The notes: generated by a model not told the origin, from the sequence alone. A stretch of 64,000 nt of DNA from an uncultured Eubacteriales bacterium (GCA_949292785.1 CASFBK010000012.1:36082-100081), one strand, 5' to 3'. Shown: positions 9,664 through 18,609, numbered from the stretch's first letter. A program made the numbers and translations.

Positions 9664-10521
9664 TTACAGGTCAGTTCTTTTTACTGGAAACTGTAATTCA
9701 ATTAATATCTCCTCACGGTCGTCTGTCAGCGTAATATCTATCTGATAAATCATAAAACCAATCTCTTCTAGTGCAACGCCTTCCTTCCGTGCATACTGTT
9801 TTATTCCATTGACCTTTTCCTCCAAATTGCCTTTATCATCATTAATATACATGCATACATACTTTCCTGCTGGAATTTTGCAGATACCTTCCTGTTCTTC
9901 CTTTGCTTCCGCATAAAAGATTACAGGGCGCACCGTTTCATGGTGCAGATTTTTATGAATACTGACCGGGATTTCTATCGCCATTTTATTTGTTGCAAAT
10001 ATAGGCGATACCCCTTCCATGCTTTTTTCTAATCTCATGTACTCCAGTGCAACATCCTTAGATGATAATTTTCCTTCTTTTCCAAAAAGGGCATATCTTT
10101 CCGGAATGGTCTTAAACAATGGGGTATCCAGCGGTACCCTGCTCTCCTTTTGTACCTTAATAAATGCAAGCTTATCCATTAAAACTTTTCTAAGCTGCTG
10201 TTTTTCCTCTATCTCTTTATTCAGGAGGGCAAGCTGTATGTTCAAAATATCCTCTGACTTATTTACCGTGCGGTTTTGCATAAACTCATGAATATCCTTA
10301 ATCGGGATTTCCATCGCCCGCAATTCAAGAATTGTCCCAAGCCTCTCACACTGTTCCATGGAGTAATATCTTCGTTCATTTACCGGGTCAACGTAATCCG
10401 GTTTAAAAAGACCTATCTTGTCATAATACCGCAACGTGTCTGTAGAGACATTTCTGTACTTTGCAACCTGTGTAATTGACAAATAGTTTTGCAGCTTCTC
10501 TTTTCTTTCTTCTTCCGTCAT
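9664..10521 (-). CDS. MerR family regulator with GyrI-like effector domain
   Basis: A 285-residue transcription factor. The N-terminal winged helix begins with LSITQVAKYRNVSTDTLRYY, the MerR DNA-recognition pattern, and is followed by a dimerisation coiled coil (about residues 75-125). The C-terminal half has the SPIFATN and YVCMYIND-type strands of a GyrI-like small-molecule binding domain, as in BmrR and Mta. ATG 10521 was chosen because GGAG lies six bases upstream; a longer reading to 10566 adds 15 residues without a site. Proteins of this type twist long-spacer promoters open when bound to a ligand, often a cationic one. It is embedded in the operon and is the natural candidate to act on the dyad promoter at 17742-17780. 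Confidence 0.9.
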   Translation of the reverse strand: MTEEERKEKLQNYLSITQVAKYRNVSTDTLRYYDKIGLFKPDYVDPVNERRYYSMEQCERLGTILELRAMEIPIKDIHEFMQNRTVNKSEDILNIQLALLNKEIEEKQQLRKVLMDKLAFIKVQKESRVPLDTPLFKTIPERYALFGKEGKLSSKDVALEYMRLEKSMEGVSPIFATNKMAIEIPVSIHKNLHHETVRPVIFYAEAKEEQEGICKIPAGKYVCMYINDDKGNLEEKVNGIKQYARKEGVALEEIGFMIYQIDITLTDDREEILIELQFPVKRTDL

Positions 10522-10569
10522 AGGTAACTCCTTTTCTAATACGGGGCACGGCTTATTCAAAAGCAAGAC

Positions 10570-12192
10570 TTATTCAAGAGCTTCCTTTCCCTCTGCACCG
10601 GTACGTATTTTCACTACATTCTCAAGCTCGTATACAAAAATTTTTCCATCTCCGATATTTCCTGTATATAGAACTTCCTTAAGAGTATCAACAAGAAGCC
10701 CCAGCGGAACGGTGCTTATCACAATTTCAACCTTTATCTTCGGAAGAAGATGGGAAGAATATTCTGCCCCCCGATAGATTTCGGTATTTCCCTTTTGAAT
10801 TCCGCATCCGCATACCTGCGTTACTGTCATACCTGTAATTTCAATCTTATCCAATGCCTTTTTCAAAATTTCAAATTTAGAAGCATTCATTATAACAACT
10901 ACATTCCGAATCCTTCCATCCACTTCATAATCTGAAATATTAAGCTCTGTCGTCTCATCAATTGCTCTGATTTTTGAACTATTTGCTGCTTCTGCTGAAA
11001 GGAACTGAGCCGTATTAAAAAAGTCTGCATAGCTGCTTGCAAGTCCATGTTCACATTTATCAAGTCCTGTAATTTCTGTATCCTGACTAACACGTAACCC
11101 CAGCGTTACTTTAATCAATGTAAATATTACAAACATAACAATAAGCACGAAAATAGCAGTTGCGAAAACTCCAAGGCACTGAATTCCAAATCCATTCCAT
11201 TTTCCTGTATAAAACAGACCTGTTTCGGTGGAAAATAATCCAACGAGAATAGAGCCTGTAGCTCCGCACATACCATGGACAGTGATTGCTCCTACCGGAT
11301 CATCTACCTTCATCTTTGTAATCAGTTCAACTCCAAAAATCAGCACAAATGCAGCTGCTACTGCCGTAAGTATGGCTCCAAGGGGTGTCTCTACATCGCA
11401 TCCTGCGGTAATTGCTACAAGACCTGCTAACACACCATTTAAAGTCATGGCAACATCCGGCTTGCCGTAACGTATCCATGTAAGGAACATGGTTACTACA
11501 GCACATGTTGCAGCACAGATATTGGTATTGAATAATACCGTTCCTACTTGTGTAAGGGCGTGTGATGAATCATTCATCACAACTGCCCCGCCATTAAATC
11601 CAAACCATCCAAACCAGAGGATAAAAATTCCAAGAGCCCCGATTGTAAGATTATGCCCTGGGATTGCTCTTGCCTTCCCCTTCGAATCAAACTTTCCGAT
11701 TCTTGCTCCCACAACATATGCTCCTGCAAGGGCAGCCATACCGCCAACCACATGTACAGCGGTTCCGCCTGCACAATCATGGAATCCTAATGTCTTGAGC
11801 CATCCGCTTTCATTCCAGATTGTTCTTACTGCAAGCGGATAAATGACAGCGCTCATAATTGCGGAATACGCAAGATACGCTTTAAATGCAGTTCGCCCTG
11901 CCATTGCACCTGATACAATGGTAGTGGCTGTGGCACAAAACACGGTAGCATACATGATAAATGCCATGGAAGAAAAATCTGTTTCCTGAGGAGCACCTGT
12001 TCCATACATGATTCGGTATCCTACTATCCAGAAAAGTATCGACCCCACACAGTAGTCCAACAGATTTTTCATAATGATATTTCCGGCATTCTTAGCTCTG
12101 GTAAAACCAGTCTCAAGCATTGCGAATCCGGCTTGCATGAAAAAGACGAGGATGGTACATACCATAATCCAAATTACATTTTGATTCGTCAT
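10570..12192 (-). CDS. amt: Ammonium transporter fused to a P-II regulatory domain
   Basis: A 540-residue Amt/Mep/Rh channel whose C-terminus carries a full P-II (GlnB/GlnK) domain. The Amt part spans residues 1 to about 375 with 11 predicted helices and the pore twin histidines His147 (TAVHVVGG) and His306 (TVHGMCG). After a linker, the P-II part (about 427-535) shows ITGMTVTQV, the T-loop with Tyr473 and Tyr478 (YRGAEY; the latter matches Tyr51, the uridylylation site of E. coli GlnB), and GDGKIFVYEL with IRTG. P-II normally acts in trans to plug Amt when nitrogen is plentiful; here gate and channel are one chain. The start has AGGAGG nine bases upstream. It sits between the substrate-binding lipoprotein and the MerR gene, consistent with recapture of ammonium. 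Confidence 0.95.
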   Translation of the reverse strand: MTNQNVIWIMVCTILVFFMQAGFAMLETGFTRAKNAGNIIMKNLLDYCVGSILFWIVGYRIMYGTGAPQETDFSSMAFIMYATVFCATATTIVSGAMAGRTAFKAYLAYSAIMSAVIYPLAVRTIWNESGWLKTLGFHDCAGGTAVHVVGGMAALAGAYVVGARIGKFDSKGKARAIPGHNLTIGALGIFILWFGWFGFNGGAVVMNDSSHALTQVGTVLFNTNICAATCAVVTMFLTWIRYGKPDVAMTLNGVLAGLVAITAGCDVETPLGAILTAVAAAFVLIFGVELITKMKVDDPVGAITVHGMCGATGSILVGLFSTETGLFYTGKWNGFGIQCLGVFATAIFVLIVMFVIFTLIKVTLGLRVSQDTEITGLDKCEHGLASSYADFFNTAQFLSAEAANSSKIRAIDETTELNISDYEVDGRIRNVVVIMNASKFEILKKALDKIEITGMTVTQVCGCGIQKGNTEIYRGAEYSSHLLPKIKVEIVISTVPLGLLVDTLKEVLYTGNIGDGKIFVYELENVVKIRTGAEGKEALE

Positions 12193-12221
12193 AATGTCTA
12201 TCCTCCTACATTAATTTAGGG

Positions 12222-13856
12222 TTACTTGTTAATAGATACATCCGCATAAGTAAAGTTGTACCACAGCATTGGACTTGGTGTATAAGAGTACCTGTTGCTA
12301 ATTGCATAAGAGTCTTTCAGACTGTAAAGTCCAACGTATGGAACCTGCTCTGCGAAAATGGAATATGCCTGTGTATAGTAATTCATTTTTTCTTCGTCCG
12401 TAGTGGCAACGCTTGCTGATTTCAGAAGCTCATCTGCTTCCGGATTAGACCATCCTGCCATATTTGTTCCACCTTCCCCGATACAGCTTGAAGAATAAAG
12501 CGGGCTGAAGAAACCAATTGGGTCAAGGTAATCACTCATCCAATAGATACCGCCTGCATCATAGCATACGCTTCCATCGTCCTGTGTTGTGTATCCATAC
12601 ATATAGCTGAAGAAATCACTGGATGGAACTTCAACAATGTTCATTGTAATCATTCCACTGGCATCGACCTGTGATTTAATCAATTCTGCAAGCTTCTGGT
12701 ATTTCGCTGAATAATAGTAATCAAATTCAAATCCATCCGGATAAGCAGATGCTGCCAGATACTCTTTTACCTTATCGTAATCCTGTGAATAAGTTGCTGA
12801 ACCGGAGATTGTCTCATCCCAGGCTGCTTCATCCATATACTGTGTTGCCTCCGGAAGTACGGCGACAGGACACTCCGATGCAAATGCACCGCCTACAACG
12901 GATGTAATTTCAGAAACATTTAAACAACTTACAACAGCCTTTCTTGCATTTTCATCATTAAATGGTTCTGATGTTGTGTTAAATAACATATAGTACGCAG
13001 TTGTTCCGTTCCCTGTCATAACGGTCATATCAGAAATGCTGTCATATACAGATTTTACGTCATTGGAAAAACCCTGAACAAAATCAACCTGACCGCTTTT
13101 TGCAGCCATCGCAAGTGAGCTTTCATCCTCAATAATATAGAACTCAACTGTATCAATATCTAATGTATCCGGGTCTCCCCACCAATACTCGTTCTTTTCC
13201 ATCACAATTTCACTGCCGGATGTCCAGGAAACAAGCTTATATGGTCCGGTGCCAACTGTAGTCTCCGGAGAAGAACCATAGGAATCTCCCGCAGCCTCTG
13301 CCACACTTTTTTCCATAATGCAGAACGGAGAAGTTGCCGGGATATATTTCCAGGTAGAATCTTCATATGCCAAATGTACCGTGAGTGTTCTGGTTGCTTC
13401 GTCTACCTCAAAAGAATCAACTGCTGCAAATAAGTAGCTCATATAATATCCGTCCTCTGTTACTCTCTGTAACGTATAAAGAACATCCTCCATTGTTAAT
13501 TCATTACCATCACTGAATTTCACACCTTCCCGAATGTGATAGGTGTAAGTCAGTGGGTCAACTTCTTCCCAACTGTCTGCAAGTGCGGGTTCCACATCTG
13601 TTCCATCCTGCGTAAAATTTAACAAGGTATCATAGCAGTCATAACCTGCATAAAGAGAGGCTACTGTTGTAAAGTCTGCCGGGTCAAAGGATGCCGGCTC
13701 GCTATTGTACCCTACCTTCAGTACAGAATTGTCATCGGACCCCCCAGATGTGCCCGTTCCATCCTGCGGGGAGGAGCCGCAGGCAGTCATGCTGACCATT
13801 GTTGCAGCTGCTAATACTACTGTTACTAATTTTTTGCTGAATTTTTTCATATTCAT
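12222..13856 (-). CDS. ABC transporter substrate-binding lipoprotein, OppA/DppA family
   Basis: A 544-residue extracellular binding protein of SBP_bac_5 type. The signal peptide ends in lipobox MTAC with Cys26 as the lipidated residue, followed by a Ser/Gly/Asp-rich linker. The mature part shows the family pattern: LKVGYNSEPASFDPAD at its start, EDVLYTLQRV, and TVGTGPYKLVSW in the middle. It should capture a peptide or a peptide-like nitrogen compound outside the membrane and pass it to the permeases encoded upstream. It lies 20 bases after the second ATPase gene and 29 bases before amt, all on one strand. The ligand cannot be read from sequence; a guanidino or purine compound would suit the downstream enzymes. 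Confidence 0.92.
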   Translation of the reverse strand: MNMKKFSKKLVTVVLAAATMVSMTACGSSPQDGTGTSGGSDDNSVLKVGYNSEPASFDPADFTTVASLYAGYDCYDTLLNFTQDGTDVEPALADSWEEVDPLTYTYHIREGVKFSDGNELTMEDVLYTLQRVTEDGYYMSYLFAAVDSFEVDEATRTLTVHLAYEDSTWKYIPATSPFCIMEKSVAEAAGDSYGSSPETTVGTGPYKLVSWTSGSEIVMEKNEYWWGDPDTLDIDTVEFYIIEDESSLAMAAKSGQVDFVQGFSNDVKSVYDSISDMTVMTGNGTTAYYMLFNTTSEPFNDENARKAVVSCLNVSEITSVVGGAFASECPVAVLPEATQYMDEAAWDETISGSATYSQDYDKVKEYLAASAYPDGFEFDYYYSAKYQKLAELIKSQVDASGMITMNIVEVPSSDFFSYMYGYTTQDDGSVCYDAGGIYWMSDYLDPIGFFSPLYSSSCIGEGGTNMAGWSNPEADELLKSASVATTDEEKMNYYTQAYSIFAEQVPYVGLYSLKDSYAISNRYSYTPSPMLWYNFTYADVSINK

Positions 13857-13876
13857 AATTCATCATCCTTTCTTTT

Positions 13877-14857
13877 CTAATTATTTTTTAGTGGAAAATG
13901 ACAGGCTACAAAATGTCCATTTCCCATATCTTTTAATTTCGGCGTTTTGTTATCACACAGACCTTTTTTGAAATAAGCGCATCGCTCTGCAAATCGGCAT
14001 CCCTCGGGAATATCGATTGCATTGGGAATATCACCTTCCAGAAGCTTATGCTCTGTCTTTTCCAGAGGGTGCTCCTTTGGCTTTGCTGCAATAAGCGCTT
14101 CCGTATAGGGATGAAGAACATGTCCATATACTTCTTTGATTGGTCCCATCTCCATAATTGCACCCAGATAGACAACTGCAACCTTGTCACAAACGTGTTT
14201 TACCACCGTCAAATCATGAGAAATAAACAAAATCGTTTTTCCAAAGTCGTTTTTTAAATCCATCATCAGGTTCAAAATATTGGCTTGGACTGATACATCC
14301 AGTGCTGATACCGGTTCATCTGCCAGAATGAAATCCGGGTCTAACATGAGCGCCCTTGCCAATGCCAGTCTTTGGAGCTGCCCACCGGATATTCCACTTG
14401 GATATCTCGTTAGAACATCCTCCGGAAGACTGATATATTCCATCAGCTCCTTAATTTTCTTATCAATTTCTTCTTTCCGTATGCCGTGTATTTTTGCATT
14501 TTCCTCAAGGCTGTACCTGAGGGTCTTCTTCGGGTCGAAGGACGCCAACGGATTCTGGAATACCATCTGCATCTTTGGTCGCAAAGCATTCATTTCCTTT
14601 TTCGATAATTTCGAAATCTCTCTTCCTTCCACATAGATTTCTCCACTGTCCGGTTCCACCAACTTTAAAATGCATCTTCCAATAGTTGATTTTCCAGAGC
14701 CGCTTTCTCCGATTACTCCGAAGATTTCTCCCTTATTAATATCAAAGCTTACGTCATCCACAGCATGAACATATTGTATTTTTGCTTTTGCAAATTTGTA
14801 ATCATCTATGGGAAAATATTTTTTTACATTTCTAACACATATATATGGTTCAGACAT
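13877..14857 (-). CDS. Oligopeptide-type ABC transporter ATPase (OppF/DppF-like)
   Basis: A 326-residue ATPase that powers the importer together with the preceding ATPase. Walker A GESGSGKST, signature SGGQLQRLALARAL and Walker B FILADEPVSALD are all present, and the C-terminal oligopeptide/dipeptide extension carries the cysteine-rich stretch (CRFAERCAYFKKGLC) seen in this subfamily. The start ATG overlaps the end of the previous ATPase gene by 8 bases and has GGAGGAGG upstream, so the pair is translationally coupled. Confidence 0.93.
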   Translation of the reverse strand: MSEPYICVRNVKKYFPIDDYKFAKAKIQYVHAVDDVSFDINKGEIFGVIGESGSGKSTIGRCILKLVEPDSGEIYVEGREISKLSKKEMNALRPKMQMVFQNPLASFDPKKTLRYSLEENAKIHGIRKEEIDKKIKELMEYISLPEDVLTRYPSGISGGQLQRLALARALMLDPDFILADEPVSALDVSVQANILNLMMDLKNDFGKTILFISHDLTVVKHVCDKVAVVYLGAIMEMGPIKEVYGHVLHPYTEALIAAKPKEHPLEKTEHKLLEGDIPNAIDIPEGCRFAERCAYFKKGLCDNKTPKLKDMGNGHFVACHFPLKNN

Positions 14858-15848
14858 TTTTCTGCACCTCCTCCCACCTTGGACAAGATGTGATATGTTC
14901 TTTTCCTACCGTAATTTGTGAGCACTGCATTTTTTTACATGCTTCGCGTTTCATCGTACATCTTGGTTCATAGGGACATCCTTCAAACACATCATATAGA
15001 AGCGGCGGTGTTCCCGGAATTGCCCTTAACCGCCCTGCACCATCCGCCTCTTTTGGATTGCTGGCAAGTAAATCTTTTGTATAAGGATGCGATGGTCTGT
15101 CAAATATATCAACTACGCTTCCTGTCTCAGCAACTTTTCCGGCATACATTACGGTAACCGAATCACATATTTCAGCCACAACTCCCAGGTTATGGGTAAT
15201 AATAATGACGGACATGCCGCTCTCTTTCTGGAGATTCTTAATCAGCCTTAAAATCTGAGCCTGAATTGTAACATCCAATGCGGTGGTAGGCTCATCCGCA
15301 ATCAATAACTTTGGCTCACAAATCAGTGCCATAGCAATCATAATTCTTTGAAGCATTCCTCCACTCATCTCAAAGGGATATTGATGGTATCTTTTTTCAG
15401 CCGGGGTAATACCAATTTTTTCAAACATTTCAATAACCTTATCATGTGCCTCAATCCTGTTGAGATGCTTTTTCTTTCTGACAACCTCAGCAACCTGTTC
15501 TCCGGCTTTCATAATTGGATTTAAGGAAACCATTGGATCCTGAAAAATCATGGCAACATCATCGCCTCTGAACTTTTGCAGATTCCTTTTATCCAATGCC
15601 ATAACATCCACTTCACTGCCATTCAGAGAAAAAAAGATATTTCCCCCATACCTGGTATGCTTTTCATTGTGAAGTCTTAGAATTGATTTGGAAGTAACAC
15701 TTTTTCCACATCCGCTCTCTCCAACGATTCCATGAATTTCGCCCTTTTTAATCTCCAAATTAACACCCTGCACTGCATACACAATGCCTCTCGTGGTCAT
15801 AAAATCAACGGAAAGATTTTTTAGTTCAAGTAAATTTTCATCTTTCAT
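14850..15848 (-). CDS. Oligopeptide-type ABC transporter ATPase (OppD/DppD-like)
   Basis: A 332-residue ATPase, first of the pair. It shows Walker A GESGCGKSV, signature SGGMLQRIMIAMAL, Walker B LLIADEPTTALD and the switch histidine in IIITHNLG. The C-terminal OppD extension has a Cys cluster (CPYEPRCTMKREAC) that in relatives can hold an iron-sulfur cluster. The ATG at 15846-15848 overlaps the end of the second permease gene by 11 bases and has GGGAGG upstream. Confidence 0.93.
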   Translation of the reverse strand: MKDENLLELKNLSVDFMTTRGIVYAVQGVNLEIKKGEIHGIVGESGCGKSVTSKSILRLHNEKHTRYGGNIFFSLNGSEVDVMALDKRNLQKFRGDDVAMIFQDPMVSLNPIMKAGEQVAEVVRKKKHLNRIEAHDKVIEMFEKIGITPAEKRYHQYPFEMSGGMLQRIMIAMALICEPKLLIADEPTTALDVTIQAQILRLIKNLQKESGMSVIIITHNLGVVAEICDSVTVMYAGKVAETGSVVDIFDRPSHPYTKDLLASNPKEADGAGRLRAIPGTPPLLYDVFEGCPYEPRCTMKREACKKMQCSQITVGKEHITSCPRWEEVQKNV

Positions 15849-16743
15849 AATTTACGTACCTCCCAGCTCTTTCCTGTCTTGCCAGCATCTTCATATACTT
15901 TTTGAAGCTGGGCAGCTTCCTGGTAGATGGGTCCAGATAAGATTGAATCTGGTCACTAAAAAGGTTGATACAAACCGTTACAATAAGAATTGCAATGGCC
16001 GGAACTACCAATAGTGAAACGCTGTTGTAAATATTTTCCATTCCATCCTTTAAAAGTGTTCCCCAGTCTGCATTTGGCGCCTGGACACCGAGTCCAAGGA
16101 AGCTAAGTGTTGCCATGGATGTAATTGCCGTTCCGATATCTAACGTGAACTGAGATACCATTGTTGTGATTACATTTGGAAGAATATGAATAAATATAAT
16201 TCTTCCCTCCGACATTCCCATAGAATGACAGGCTTCTACATATAGCGCCTTTTTTTCTGTTATAATCATGGACCTTGCCATCTTCGCGGTAAGAGGAATA
16301 TAGGATATTCCAATGGCAATCACACCGGTATACATTCCTTTTCCTAATACTGCAATGAGAAGGAATGATAAAAGCAATGGTGGAAGGGATGCTAACAAAT
16401 CAAATAATCTTGTAATTGCACTATCTAAAAATCCGCCATAATATCCGCATAAGAGACCAATCGGAACACCAATCGCAACTTCAAATACGACAATCAAAAT
16501 GGCATTAAATATAGAAATCCTTGCACTGCAAATTAATCTGGAAAACAAATCTCTTCCTAAACCATCCGTTCCTAAAAAGTGATTTCCTGTAAATACTTTG
16601 GCATAAATGGCACCAGAGTCTGTCTGAAGCGGATCATATGGAGCTATATATTCAGCCATAAGGGAAGTAATCAACACAATTAGAAGAATCATCCCTGTTA
16701 TGACAAAGACTGGAGTAAAAATTGTACCTGCTTTTCTTTTCAT
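15838..16743 (-). CDS. Oligopeptide-type ABC transporter permease (OppC/DppC-like)
   Basis: A 301-residue inner membrane permease. It has an N-terminal helix, then the OppC-type extracellular segment (PLQTDSGAIY and HFLGTDGLGRDLFSRL), then five further helices with the EAA loop (EACHSMGMSEGRIIFIHILP) that docks on the ATPases. Length and order of elements fit DppC/OppC. It starts 21 bases after the first permease gene with AAGGTTGGGAAGGA upstream and overlaps the next gene. Confidence 0.93.
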   Translation of the reverse strand: MKRKAGTIFTPVFVITGMILLIVLITSLMAEYIAPYDPLQTDSGAIYAKVFTGNHFLGTDGLGRDLFSRLICSARISIFNAILIVVFEVAIGVPIGLLCGYYGGFLDSAITRLFDLLASLPPLLLSFLLIAVLGKGMYTGVIAIGISYIPLTAKMARSMIITEKKALYVEACHSMGMSEGRIIFIHILPNVITTMVSQFTLDIGTAITSMATLSFLGLGVQAPNADWGTLLKDGMENIYNSVSLLVVPAIAILIVTVCINLFSDQIQSYLDPSTRKLPSFKKYMKMLARQERAGRYVNYER

Positions 16744-16764
16744 TTCCTTCCCAACCTTTCTTTT

Positions 16765-17709
16765 TTATTTCAGTTCTACTCTTGGATCGAGAACTGTATA
16801 GAGCACATCAATAATAAAACTCATAACCATATAAACGGTCAGCATAAACAAAACAAGAATCTGAATAATCGGAAAATTACTTTGCTGTATTGCGGTAACA
16901 AGAAGTCCTCCAATTCCCGGAATGGAAAAAACCTGTTCCACTATGACGGTGGAACCAACGGAAGCAGCAACCATATATCCGCCTGCTGTAATAACAGGAA
17001 TCACCGCATTATGGAATGCATGCTTGTAAGTGACGCTTCGTTCTCCAATTCCTTTTGCTTTCGCCGTGTCAATGTATGGCGACTGCAACTGTTTGATCAT
17101 ACTGCTTCTTGTGATACGTCCAAGCATTGCGATAGGCATCAGAGCCATGATGCAGCTAGGAATGGTAATCCTCTGCATATACTCGCTGAAGTTCGAGTAA
17201 GTTCCAATAAAATTGACTCCCGGGAACATATAAGTAATTACAATCAACGCAACTATGGAAACTAAAAAAGACGGCATACCCGTAATTATCAACATCAATG
17301 CCGATAATCCAGTATCTACCGCCTCGTTGCGATTAAGCGCTGCTGTAACGCCCACAATTATTGCAATTATAAAACTAATGATTGAGCTCATGATGACCAG
17401 CCCAAAAGTAATTGGAAGTCGTGCCGCTATTAACTGTCTTATGTCCTGACCAGCAATATAGTCAATTCCAAAGTTGCCATTCAACACTTCCCTTATCCAA
17501 ATAAGATATTGTGTAAACAAAGGTTTGTCCAGATTATATCTCTCTGTTAATGTTTGTTTCAACTCATCTGTTGCCCTGGCATTTCCTATCATGACTGATA
17601 AAGGATCGCTTCCAAAAAGCCTAAGCAGGAAAAAGATTAAAAATGAAGCAACGGCAAGAATAAAAATCATGGAGCAAAACCGTTTCAACACAAAAAGGAA
17701 TCGTTTCAT
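16765..17709 (-). CDS. Oligopeptide-type ABC transporter permease (OppB/DppB-like); first gene of the nitrogen operon
   Basis: A 314-residue permease with six predicted helices and the DppB-type EAA loop (DTAKAKGIGERSVTYKHAFHNAV). An N-terminal helix is followed by the conserved region with RYNLDKPLFTQYLIW. ATG 17707-17709 has AAAGGAG upstream. It is the first gene after the dyad promoter at 17742-17780 and opens a run of ten same-strand genes with gaps of 48 bases or less or overlaps, ending at 5464. Confidence 0.93.
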   Translation of the reverse strand: MKRFLFVLKRFCSMIFILAVASFLIFFLLRLFGSDPLSVMIGNARATDELKQTLTERYNLDKPLFTQYLIWIREVLNGNFGIDYIAGQDIRQLIAARLPITFGLVIMSSIISFIIAIIVGVTAALNRNEAVDTGLSALMLIITGMPSFLVSIVALIVITYMFPGVNFIGTYSNFSEYMQRITIPSCIMALMPIAMLGRITRSSMIKQLQSPYIDTAKAKGIGERSVTYKHAFHNAVIPVITAGGYMVAASVGSTVIVEQVFSIPGIGGLLVTAIQQSNFPIIQILVLFMLTVYMVMSFIIDVLYTVLDPRVELK

Positions 17710-17741
17710 ATAATCACTCCTTTTTTCTTTAAGTTATTTGT

Positions 17742-17780
17742 ATAATATATCTTGGAGTTGCTCCAACTTCAAGATATATT
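17742..17780 (-). promoter_or_regulatory. Long-spacer promoter inside a 37-bp dyad (candidate MerR operator)
   Basis: On the minus strand, -35 TTGAAG (17767-17772) and -10 TATTAT (17742-17747) are separated by 19 bases, the spacing MerR-type activators require; a -10 of TATATT with a 17-base spacer is the alternative. The region 17744-17780 is an inverted repeat with two 17-base arms (17744-17760 and 17764-17780), three central bases and a single mismatch. Inside it the spacer carries TTGGAG-CAA-CTCCAA, like operators of other Firmicute MerR proteins. It lies 33 bases before the first permease gene. That the operon's own MerR protein binds here is inference. Confidence 0.7.
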
Positions 17781-17796
17781 GAAAACTTTTTTCAAT
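17778..17796. repeat. Second inverted repeat upstream of the operon
   Basis: A perfect 8-bp inverted repeat (ATTGAAAA at 17778-17785, TTTTCAAT at 17789-17796, 3-base centre) abuts the upstream edge of the 37-bp dyad. It may be a second regulator site or part of an AT-rich upstream element. Confidence 0.4.
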
Positions 17797-17895
17797 AATT
17801 TCTATTTTGTATAAAAAAAATTTTTTTTAAGATTATTTCTTAGCAAAAATTCCTATATAAGAATGAAAATGCGCACAATAATTAAGGTCCCATAC

Positions 17896-17928
17896 AAAAA
17901 AAGTGTTGCAAAACTCGCAACACTTTTT
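17896..17928 (-). terminator. Rho-independent terminator of the pst-phoU operon
   Basis: A 7-bp stem (GTGTTGC/GCAACAC, 17903-17909 and 17917-17923) extended by A/T pairs on both sides, followed on the minus strand by a run of seven T residues. It lies 20 bases past the phoU stop codon. Confidence 0.9.
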
Positions 17929-17947
17929 CTCTTCCTATATTATCTTT

Positions 17948-18607
17948 TTATTCTACTTCCTGAACAGAATCATGCTGTCCGGTAATGGAATAAATCACCC
18001 ATTCTGCAATGTTAGTCGCATGGTCTCCAATACGTTCAAAATACTTTGCCACCATCAGCAAATCTGCTGCCTGCTCGCTGTGCTGTGCATTATTGCGAAT
18101 CAGTTCCATCAATGTAGACTTTACCTCATCAAACAAATCGTCTACCGTATCATCACTGTCAATGACTGACTGTGCCAGCTTCAAATCCTTCTGGACAAAG
18201 GCTTCCACACTTCGTGTCACCATCAGCGTAGTCTCCATTGCCATCTGGGGAATCAGAGTCAAATCCTTGATATATGGTTCCTCTGCCAGTGCTATGGTAA
18301 TTTCTGAAATATCAGACGCCTGGTCGCCGATACGCTCCATATCCGTAATCATTTTAAGGGCTGCCGATATGAGACGCAGGTCTCTTGCCACTGGCTGCTG
18401 CTGCAGCAACAGCTTCATGCAAAGTGCCTCAATATCTCTTTCCTGGTGGTCGACTTCCTGGTCAAACTCAATCGCCTTTTTTGCCGACTCCACATCCTTG
18501 CGTATCAATGCATTTACTGCCATCTGAATTGCCTGTTCAATCAGGTTTCCCATTTCAATCAATTCATTATTCAGTTGTTCTAATTGTCTGTCAAAACGAT
18601 TTCTCAT
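17948..18607 (-). CDS. phoU: Phosphate uptake regulator PhoU
   Basis: A 219-residue all-helical protein with two PhoU three-helix repeats, each with the E/D-rich metal-binding pattern (DQEVDHQERDIE and DDTVDDLFDEV) and a conserved ERIGD motif (ITDMERIGDQASDI and YFERIGDHATNIAEW). PhoU signals through the Pst transporter to the PhoR kinase and restrains phosphate uptake. It starts 2 bases after the pstB stop and ends just before a strong terminator, so it is the last gene of the pst operon. Confidence 0.96.
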   Translation of the reverse strand: MRNRFDRQLEQLNNELIEMGNLIEQAIQMAVNALIRKDVESAKKAIEFDQEVDHQERDIEALCMKLLLQQQPVARDLRLISAALKMITDMERIGDQASDISEITIALAEEPYIKDLTLIPQMAMETTLMVTRSVEAFVQKDLKLAQSVIDSDDTVDDLFDEVKSTLMELIRNNAQHSEQAADLLMVAKYFERIGDHATNIAEWVIYSITGQHDSVQEVE

Positions 18608-18609
18608 AC

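Noticed and set aside
17714-17895. Guanidine riboswitch ahead of the nitrogen operon
   Set aside because: The leader is short and AT-rich; I could not find the conserved ACGR-type hairpin loops or the paired elements of guanidine riboswitch classes. Control by MerR is better supported.
18009-18527. Plus-strand open frame opposite phoU
   Set aside because: It is a shadow of the phoU coding strand: Ser/Ala-rich, without a ribosome site, and fully overlapped by a clearly identified gene. The same applies to long antisense frames across sbcC, the amt gene, amylase and the giant gene.
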